Shown: in pieces, positions 46,609 through 64,000 of the stretch
How the letters are laid out: every line of letters begins with the position of its first letter
Numbering within the stretch: position 1 is the first letter of the stretch
Assembly: GCF_027596085.1 (NCBI RefSeq)
Contig: NC_072465.1
Span: 5,082,102-5,146,101 of the forward strand
Direction of reading: 5' to 3'
Origin: Anoplopoma fimbria
Taxonomy: Eukaryota; Chordata; Actinopteri; Perciformes; Anoplopomatidae
DNA length: 64,000 nucleotides
Position numbers and translations under genes: made by a program
Notes under the pieces: model-generated
Seen by the model: only the letters and a program-made list of their open reading frames with translations
What the model was told of the DNA's origin: nothing
Databases searched by the model: none

Positions 46609-48429
46609 TATCTACGGGGGGAAGAAGGGTGTGAATGTGGACAGAAAAAAATCAACTAGGAAAACTTGCTAATAGACGATATTTGTATGTATTTCATTTA
46701 GTCTTAAGGACAAGGCAATATTTTTAATTGCTCAACACTTAAAAAAGAAGCTACATCCCAGCAATAAAGATACTCAGATTTTTGGCGTTTGCACCCTAAC
46801 AGAGCTGCTAAGAGACAATCCCTCACTGCCTTCCCACCAATGAACACTGGCGGTGAGGTTTTTCTATTGTTCACCTGAGAAAGGGTTTTTCTGGTCTGAA
46901 TAGCCAGTAACTATGTGACTGTGCACCTAATAAACCAACCCAAATAAACACTGCGTTGACCAGCTACCAGCAACACAATGCCCATTAATCAGGTATTTAA
47001 TCCCCACCATGGCTCCTCAGCAGCCAACATAAGAACAGGCGGGCTGTGCTCTACAGTAGGTGGAAGCTCCAACTAATGAATGTGTGCTACAGGGTAAACA
47101 AAGGTAAGACAAAGTTTACAATTAGTCATTGTGCTGTCTAACGGATTCGGCTCATGCAAATTGCTGCCATATGATTTGAATGTTCTGGGCCAAGATGAGC
47201 TCAGCTGGCATGAGTTTACCTATTTGGGAAATGCAATTCACTTGCAACCCAGAATACAAACAAACCTTCAAGCATATTTTCCTACACAAACAGCTCATCA
47301 CATCTTTTCACAAAGAATAAACAGACACACACACATACACAGACATGAGGTTCTGGTAGATATTTTACACACATCCTCAGTACACAACTATAAATAAACA
47401 CAAACACACCTTCTCTGATTACCCACAGCTCCCGCTTCAAAAAGCATCCTCAACAAGGCAGATCTAACACGCTAAACTTCATCCCCTTGTTTACTGTGTC
47501 TGTTTATAACTGGATGGGTGAGAGTGCTTCAGCGCGGCAGCAACCTTCATCTCGCCATTACCGCTCCGCTTTATATTGTTGCCAAAATCACAGGTGACAG
47601 GCCACTTTTCCCAGGCGCTCGGCAGCAAACCGTCCTCTCAGGGCACGCTACGGGCAGAGTCATTTGACGGCAATAGCACCCGACACATACAGGTTTCATG
47701 TATTCAGCCTGAGTATGAGACGGTGGAGGAAGAAAAGAAAGCAGTGAAAAGCTACCGTTGTCGCTATTAACTGTCAAAGTCACCTTCACCCCGAGGCACA
47801 GCCTTCACTGAACACACAAAACAAACATGCACACAAACATTCGTATGCTGCAACTAGCATGATTCGGGAAGTGGATGGATCAAGTAAGGATAGAGGGAGT
47901 GCACATTCTTTTGAAAAAGAAAAGTTAGTATATGGATATAGGAGAAACAAACAACAGCATCTAACTGATATTCTGCATGGTGTTGTCATCCCTGTGCCCG
48001 TCCCTCAGGATTGCGTCTCACCTTTATTTTTACTTGCCAGACGGCATTAAAGCGCGGCATTGTGGGACAATGGAGTATCTGAACACCTGCCAAGCGCTCC
48101 ACCAGGATAACTCGGGAGCCTAATTATCAAGCAATTTGAAACAGCATTCTGTTGCCTCTGCCACTGTTTTAATTAGAGGGCGTTGGCTTTCAGAGGTCAA
48201 ACCAAATGAGGTTTTAACTACTGTCATTCTAGGAGAAGATTTCTATTCTTACTGAAGGCAGATGTCCCGAAGCAACGACTGGATCCCGGGCAGCTCGCAC
48301 AAGACAACAACGTAGCGTGAAGAAAGTTTAGCATGCAAATGGAACCCAAGGAATATTTAAAAGATGTAGGATTTATTTACCCACCTTCCTGTCTTTCTTT
48401 CTGTTGCCCAGACAAGCTTACTCAAAGTG
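46609..48429. other. Intergenic DNA
   Basis: No gene is supported. The 48050-48200 stretch has mid-GC composition with CCTAATTATCAAG and TTTTAATTAGAGG and could be a small regulatory element. Confidence 0.45.
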
Positions 48430-48950
48430 TAATCCTATGGGAGGAGGCAGCTAGGAAGCAAGAAAGCAAGGAGGGAATGAGTGATTTTATGGATGAACAA
48501 AAGGAAGATACAGAAGAAGGTGACCAAAAGTATGAAAGACAACAAGCAAGGACTCAAGGTTGCATGATAGCAAGAGAAGAAAAAGTGCAAGAAGGCACAG
48601 TGAAGTGGAATGACGACGTGAGGGAGATGGAGTTGAGAGGAAGGAAGCATAATGGCAGGATGAACGGAGAACAACTTGAATAACAAAAAGATTAACGAAT
48701 AAAGGAATGAATGTCTGAATGGCGGGCAGTAAGGCCTGAGGCAGGAGTGATGGGCAGAATAGAAAAGATGCGGGATGGAGAAGAGGGATGGATAGAAGCA
48801 AGATGGGAACTAGGATGCTGAACAGAGAGACGAAAAGAGACAGAAATGAAAGGAAAAAGTAATGAAAGAAGATAGGATGGAAAGAGGAACAAAGCAACGT
48901 TGGAGGGATAAATGGATCGATGAGGAATGAAAAGAGGGGACAAAGTAAGG
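48430..48950. repeat. Purine-rich low-complexity tract
   Basis: About 520 bases with strong A+G bias on the + strand, in loose GGAA/GATGGA/AGAGA words with no fixed period. This bias explains the long Ser/Leu/Pro/His-rich frames on the - strand, which are not genes. Confidence 0.75.
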
Positions 48951-48952
48951 TA

Positions 48953-49245
48953 GGGCAATATATGGAGAATATATCAATATCATGATATGAGACTAGATAT
49001 AGTTTGGGATTTTGAATATTGTAATATGGCATAAGTGTTGTCTTTTCCTGGTTTTAAAGGCTGCTTTACACTGAAGTGACTCAAGACTTTTCTAGCTTTA
49101 CATTTCTTTCACTTACCCACATCATTGTGTAAATATTTTGTGAAAACACCAATGGTCAACCTTACTATATCGTCACAATATCGATATTGAGGTATTTTGT
49201 CAAATATATTATGATTTTATTTGATTTTCTATATTGTCCAGACCT
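48953..49245. mobile_element. MITE with imperfect inverted ends (GGGCAATAT...ATATTGTCC)
   Basis: The left end GGGCAATATATGGAGAATAT and the right end ATTTTCTATATTGTCCAGAC are imperfect inverses. The body holds repeated ATATCGATATTG-like words and AAGTGTTGTCTTTTCCTGGT followed by TTTAAAGGC, which I recall from an abundant teleost element. No coding content. Confidence 0.65.
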
Positions 49246-49963
49246 AAATTAGGAATTTATTGATGGAAGGAAAGCAGAGCAACTGTAGTGGACACATCCA
49301 AAACCAAACTTGTGTGTTCAAACTTTGCACTTGAAACTAAAAGACACCCTCCAATTGTATTGATTGTGAGAGAAGCTGGGAGAAAACAAGACATTGTCAT
49401 GGAAAAAGGAAGATTCAGGGGGTACATTGCTTAATGCAACTTTTTAAATCTGCCTCCTCTTCGCTCAATTTCTCGAGACAGCCAAGGTAATTCAAATCGA
49501 TACCAAGTCCTTCAATTACAGACAAACTGACAACAGTTTGGAAAGATGGAAATGGATTTTTCTGCTCATCTGCGAACCAAGGCCAAATCTGAGGACCACA
49601 GCGGCAGAGTGCTGCCGACAGCCCCCCCGCATTCATTCATGATGTTTTACTCACTCAGTTTCTGTGTTGCTTCGCCCCCATAAAACCTGCCAGCAGCTAT
49701 TTTTTATGATTTCAGGCTGGTAGTAAGACAATAACAGCTGTAGAGAGGTAAGGCTGGACCTGCTCTTTCATTTTATATTTCTGTGACTAAGAAAAGAAAA
49801 AAACATTTGAGCAACATGGCCAGGTTTGGATGATCCCATTGGGAACAAAATGTTCAATATCTTTATACAAAGAACTCACAAATAATAACATGATCATAAT
49901 GCACACAGGAATGGAAACATCAATATGCTGACACGCACAGAAATCAGGACAGTATCGATCGAC

Positions 49964-49969
<6 letters not shown>

Positions 49970-50018
<49 letters not shown>
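49970..50018. repeat. (CA)n microsatellite, about 49 bp
   Basis: Pure CA run after CGCGCG. Confidence 0.97.
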
Positions 50019-50020
<2 letters not shown>

Positions 50021-50229
50021 TATCTCTTCGCTGTCTGGTCGACAGATGCACAGGCAGAAAATTGTAAATATTGAGCAACCCCTTGTCCCTGAAAGATGAA
50101 GTACAATAGCCAGGGGCAATTCATACTGCCATTGCTTTATTATGAACTAATATGTTCACAGTTGTCGCTTCCGAATGACTCAATAAATATCCAATACTTC
50201 CTGAGAGACAGCCTTGACCCTGTTGTCTG

Positions 50230-50800
50230 AGAGAATGCGCTTCACGAGCGCCGCATCTCACAACACGCTTAAACACTGACGGCAGCTTCATAAAGTGGCA
50301 ATTACCGCTTTGACATCAATACAGAACCACATAAAAAAACTGCCACGTTTTGAGAAAGCAAAATAGACAATTACAGAGACAAATAAAGTGAGCCACTAAG
50401 GGTGAAAAATAAAACTCCCCTGGCATATTAATTCAGCTTAATTAAAGGAGCAGCCCGCCCAAAGGGTCTTTTAAAACAACGACCCCCCCACTCACACCTC
50501 CAGAGGTATTAGCAGAGTTAACGGCAGCGGGCGACATGAAGTCCTCAGGTTGACCTCCAAAGCTTCTTTCCCCCTCATCTATATTTATATGAAGGAGCGG
50601 CACTAATTTTGCCAAGTAAATCAGTGTGCATATTTCGTTGTGACCTCCAGCTTGACACCGAATTAAACAATATCAGGGCCCCGAGAAGCCCTCTCTAACA
50701 AGCCTTAAATTCCTCCGTCCAATCTATCAGCAGGGATATTTCTGACACACTGAGGGAAGAGCATGAAATAAGGCAATTATTGAACCCTTCAGCCCATTTC
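50230..50800. promoter_or_regulatory. Candidate conserved non-coding element cluster
   Basis: The longest repeat-free, mid-complexity block in the intergenic region, with GGCAATTACCGC, CATATTAATTCAGC, CTTAATTAAAGG and GGCAATTATTG. No coding frame. Regulatory function is inferred. Confidence 0.35.
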
Positions 50801-52699
50801 TACGGCTTGGCTTGCTGGCACGGTGCAGCACAGAGACACAGACCTCGACTTTGTGTCTTGAGATGACTCTTGGTGATAGGGACTCGTAAAATTAGAAAAT
50901 AAAAAATGAATTATAATTGGAAGGCAACAATTTCACTCAATACCCCTCTCCACTTTGGGTCAAGGTTGGCAGTTAATACACAGCATGTCATTTCTAACTA
51001 TATGGAAAAGCAAAGTTGTATAGTAACCGCCACAATTACAAGAAGGCCCCCAACTGGAGTCCTCTTGACTAGAAAACTAGTTCCTAGTGTTTTAAAGGCG
51101 GTTCCAGTTTGAGACTTAGTTTCTTCGGGGTGTTCTTGTCAGACAAAACCTTCTGGTGCATACAGGAGGAGGAAAGAAACGCTTCGTGTGTGTGTCTTTC
51201 ATGGAGGTGTTAGTCGATCCTGTGTGTCTGGGCTTCCTCTCAGATTGCCTGACAGATAATCCATCACGCAGTCAGTGTGTCTGACAGGAATAGGTCTCAG
51301 TCAACTCTCTGTCTCTCTGTGGTGCTCACACAGGGCCTATGAAGGACAGTCTCTCCTCTCAAATCTCTCTTGGGACGACCTACACTTGAGTTTCATTAAA
51401 GGACTGAAGGTGTGTGATTTAAGGAGTTTAAGTGTGTGTGTTTGTGTGTGTGTGTGTGTGTACCAATACACAGAAGAAAAGCAAGCCAGAGTGGAAAATA
51501 GTTTAAATTCGTATATAATGGGCTGTATTGCATGTTTTAGCACATTTGAGCAAGTTAATGGAAACCTCGGTCCATTGTCAAACTTTTTTTACACTACTAC
51601 AAAATTAACAGTATACTTCTTTAGTCTGAAACAAAACCTATTAGGCTATGTGACCCTCAGACTAAACATATAGCCAGTTCATCTAAAGCAAAAATGTATG
51701 GCATAATGCAGGAGCAATGTTGGCAAAGAGAACATGGAATTTATTTGGAATAAGCACCTACTGTATATTCAAAGGCTATCTCACTGCTCGACTGTGTGTT
51801 TCTTTGCTGATGTAGTCAATGAATTTGGGCAAAAAGGAACGAAACCTTACAAACTGCCGAGTGTCTGCTTTCCCCCATGCCATCACATTTATTCTTTAAA
51901 TTTGCTCTCTCCTGTAAAAAGCAGAAGAATTAGTAGATTTTGATTATGCCGTGTAACTTACTTTCCATCGTCTTCTGTCTTTACCGCCAGGATACTCTAA
52001 TGTTAGGTGAAAAAATAAACCAGACCTTAGTGTTGAAATATTCTTTTTTAATTTCTCAAATTATATACACAGTTTTGACACTGTCTTCAAGGTTTCCCTT
52101 TAATATACATTCATGATTATAAAAAAGCTAAGTACAATTGTTTTCTTGATTCTGTTTTCTCAACTCCTCTGTATGAAAGAACTCTGGTAGGAGTTGGCAA
52201 GATAGTTTACAAACCCCTTTAGTCTTAATGAAATAGGCACAGATTAAAGCAGTTAACGCACTGTTTGCCCTAGAGCACTTCACAGTTAAGACATGATGTA
52301 CAATATTCACAGCGTGAGTACTTCATCCACCTCATTTGACACACAGATAAGGCATTGGATGGATTAAGGGATTTGTTTGTCACTAAGAAAACAGAGAGAT
52401 TTATCCAAAGTTAACTGCTCGCTGTGATGCTGCCATTTCGTAACAGCTGTTTTAGTGATTTCACAACAGCAGGTTTTCAGACATACTGTACCTTTAAAGA
52501 CCATGGAGCTAAAAATCTCTCTTAACTAATATTCCACACAAATGCCACACAATGCTGAGAGAAAGCGGCGTCTATCGCCTTTGAAAATGGAATGCACAAA
52601 GTGTTAGATCTCTTTCCAATTTTCTGACGGGGGTCACTAAAGGTGTATGATATTCCAGGACGAGATTATTTTGGGAAACCTTCAAAATTAAAGAGTGAT

Positions 52700-52940
52700 T
52701 TACAAATTAAGAAAAAGGTTAAATCTGCTAATTAACACTTTATTTTTATTTTTTTTCATGACGACACAGCTGGCAGGGAAAGTATTTTTGGGAAGCTGGT
52801 GTTAAAACTAAAAAACAGTAAAGGCCTATGTGAGCAGAAGGCTTGAGGTCCTGGAGGTCTGCATGTGTAAGAAAAGGCTCACGGTGATGAATGATGATGA
52901 TAAGTGGACAGAGTGTGGTGAAGTTACACTGAGAGTTTTT
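52700..52940 (-). other. suclg2: Likely 3' UTR of suclg2
   Basis: A short UTR follows the TAG. Two overlapping AATAAA-type hexamers on the - strand (52745-52750, then 52739-52744) give a UTR of about 220 bases. The 3' end is inferred from these signals. Confidence 0.55.
52739..52750 (-). terminator. Double polyadenylation signal of suclg2
   Basis: Read on the - strand the sequence is AATAAAAATAAA, two tandem hexamers about 190 bases after the stop codon. Confidence 0.6.
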
Positions 52941-62680
<9,740 letters not shown>

Positions 62681-64000
62681 CTGTGAAACAATAAAAATAA
62701 AGGATTAAATCCAGTGGCTTGAACACAACTGTGAACAAAAGCAAAGTGGCCGTGTGCAAAGGAAGTACATTTCTAATGTCGAACTTTCATCATGATGGGT
62801 AAACAAGGTTTTTCCAAACAGAAGCACAGAAAATTATTCATATTCTTTGTTCGGTACAGCACGAAACACATGAGTGCAAAAGTAATTGTTTCAAGATTGA
62901 AATCTCAACACTAAGGAAAACATTTAGTAGAGCAGCCTCACCACCAACTTTGTGTACAATATGCCGTGCACCAAGAGTATATATAACACTATCGACTGAG
63001 GTAAAATAAAGTATTGTATTGTTGAAGTACAGAGGGCAGCAGCATGTGATTAAGGCAACATCGGGCCAAATAATAAAGAAATATTTCAATGGGAAGTGGT
63101 GACATGACAAAAGGAGAGGCTACACACCTGGCTTATTTCATATCACCTTCTAATGTGGCTGAGCCATGTATCATATTAGGCCTTTAAGACTGTGCAGTAT
63201 AAAACTAAGACTTTTATATTAATAGAATATAAAACATGAATTTGCAGAGAACATATTTTGTCTTTATATTGCAATAAACAGGGTTCATTTGCAGATGCGG
63301 ATCTCCAAGCTTTGCCAGGCTGGAAAGAGATACTGAATGAAGTTCAGATTAAGGTACTTGTACATATTCTCACCCTTGGCAGAGGTCCTTAAACACAGTG
63401 TTTTGTATGGAGATATACAACCTTATGTCTAGATAGTATCTGTCTTCCTCTGTCTGCTGGGAATCAAAAGTTGCTGATAACGTTGTCTAGGAAGCTGAAG
63501 GTTGAATCCCACGGGAAACAGAAAGGGAGGAGGTCTTAGGCAGTAGAGAGCTAAAACTAGACAGATCCCACTCTGCTAGAGACTCAATTCAAACTCAATA
63601 GCTATCATTCGCAAATGTTAAGATGTCCTTTGCTGTCATGATTCCACATTTTTCTAAACAGCTATCAAGGACAAACTTTTTTAACACGCCAAGTTGTGCC
63701 AAACAATCTCACTGTCTGTACCGTTTCCCCTTTAGCTGTCTTGCATTTTCTTTGCAAAAGATATCTTTACTTTCTTACGAAATGAGCATGAAGCTGATAT
63801 CCCTAAGTAGTGAAGCAAGGCAGCAAGTATTTGTGTGAATGTGTGTGTATATGTGTTTGCGTGCACAATTACACTTACAATCTAGCACTTGGTAATTACC
63901 CTGGCTAGCTCAGTGGAAAAGTAGACAGAGCACACAGGATTAATCCTCCATGTTTGTTTATAATCACTGATAATCTGTTAGCGCCGATCTGGATGAGCAG
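62681..64000 (-). other. Next suclg2 intron, running off the window
   Basis: Begins at the acceptor of the 62560-62680 exon. I looked on the - strand for the preceding exon, which should end in codons for ...LTADPK, and did not find it, so it lies beyond 64000. The interior is AT-rich with no bounded repeat. Confidence 0.7.

Larger units (their letters stand above)
49246..52699. other. Intergenic DNA downstream of suclg2
   Basis: No gene is supported. It contains a CA tract (49970-50018), the regulatory-looking block 50230-50800 and a short GT run (about 51433-51460). Confidence 0.5.

Noticed and set aside
48487..49032. 181-residue Ser/Leu/Pro-rich frame on the - strand and a 116-residue frame on the + strand
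   Set aside because: Both result from the purine-rich tract; no domain, no splice context, and they overlap each other and a MITE.

Overview
The window looks like teleost fish nuclear DNA, probably a spiny-rayed (percomorph) species. The reasons are intron-split genes with GT/AG junctions, AT-rich introns and intergenic DNA, many long CA/GT microsatellites, and fish-type mobile elements (tRNA-derived SINE with a CGCTTTGGATAAAAGCG-type tail, L2-clade LINE, Tc1 and hAT relics). There are no bacterial operons. Family calls rest on reading translations and remembered family features, not on a database search.

Two protein genes can be supported. On the + strand, four coding exons between 515 and 12761 join in one phase pattern into a 455-residue proton-linked monocarboxylate transporter of the MCT1/MCT2 group, most like MCT2 (slc16a7). 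On the - strand, the last two coding exons of suclg2 (GTP-specific succinyl-CoA ligase beta subunit) lie at 62560-62680 and 52941-53053, separated by a 9.5 kb intron. The rest of suclg2 lies beyond the right edge. The genes converge tail to tail across about 38 kb of non-coding DNA. Both belong to energy metabolism (lactate/pyruvate transport and the TCA cycle), but nothing here shows co-regulation.

Layout: 1-510 intron or upstream DNA; 511-12761 transporter exons and introns, with a solo LTR at 1433-1922; 12762 to about 14400 its 3' UTR; 15.56-18.81 kb a degenerate minisatellite in two opposed arms, with a tRNA-Glu relic in the left arm; 18.8-52.7 kb intergenic DNA with microsatellites, MITEs, a SINE fragment and several stretches that look like conserved regulatory DNA; 52.7-64 kb the 3' end of suclg2. 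The suclg2 intron holds a complete SINE, a dispersed repeat, and a hAT-type element with an 8-bp target duplication and an L2 LINE fragment nested inside it.

I found no new defence, toxin, CRISPR or other coding system. The most notable structures are the opposed-arm minisatellite, the nested hAT/L2 insertion, the bounded solo LTR, the perfect-TIR Tc1 MITE and the density of long CA/GT tracts.
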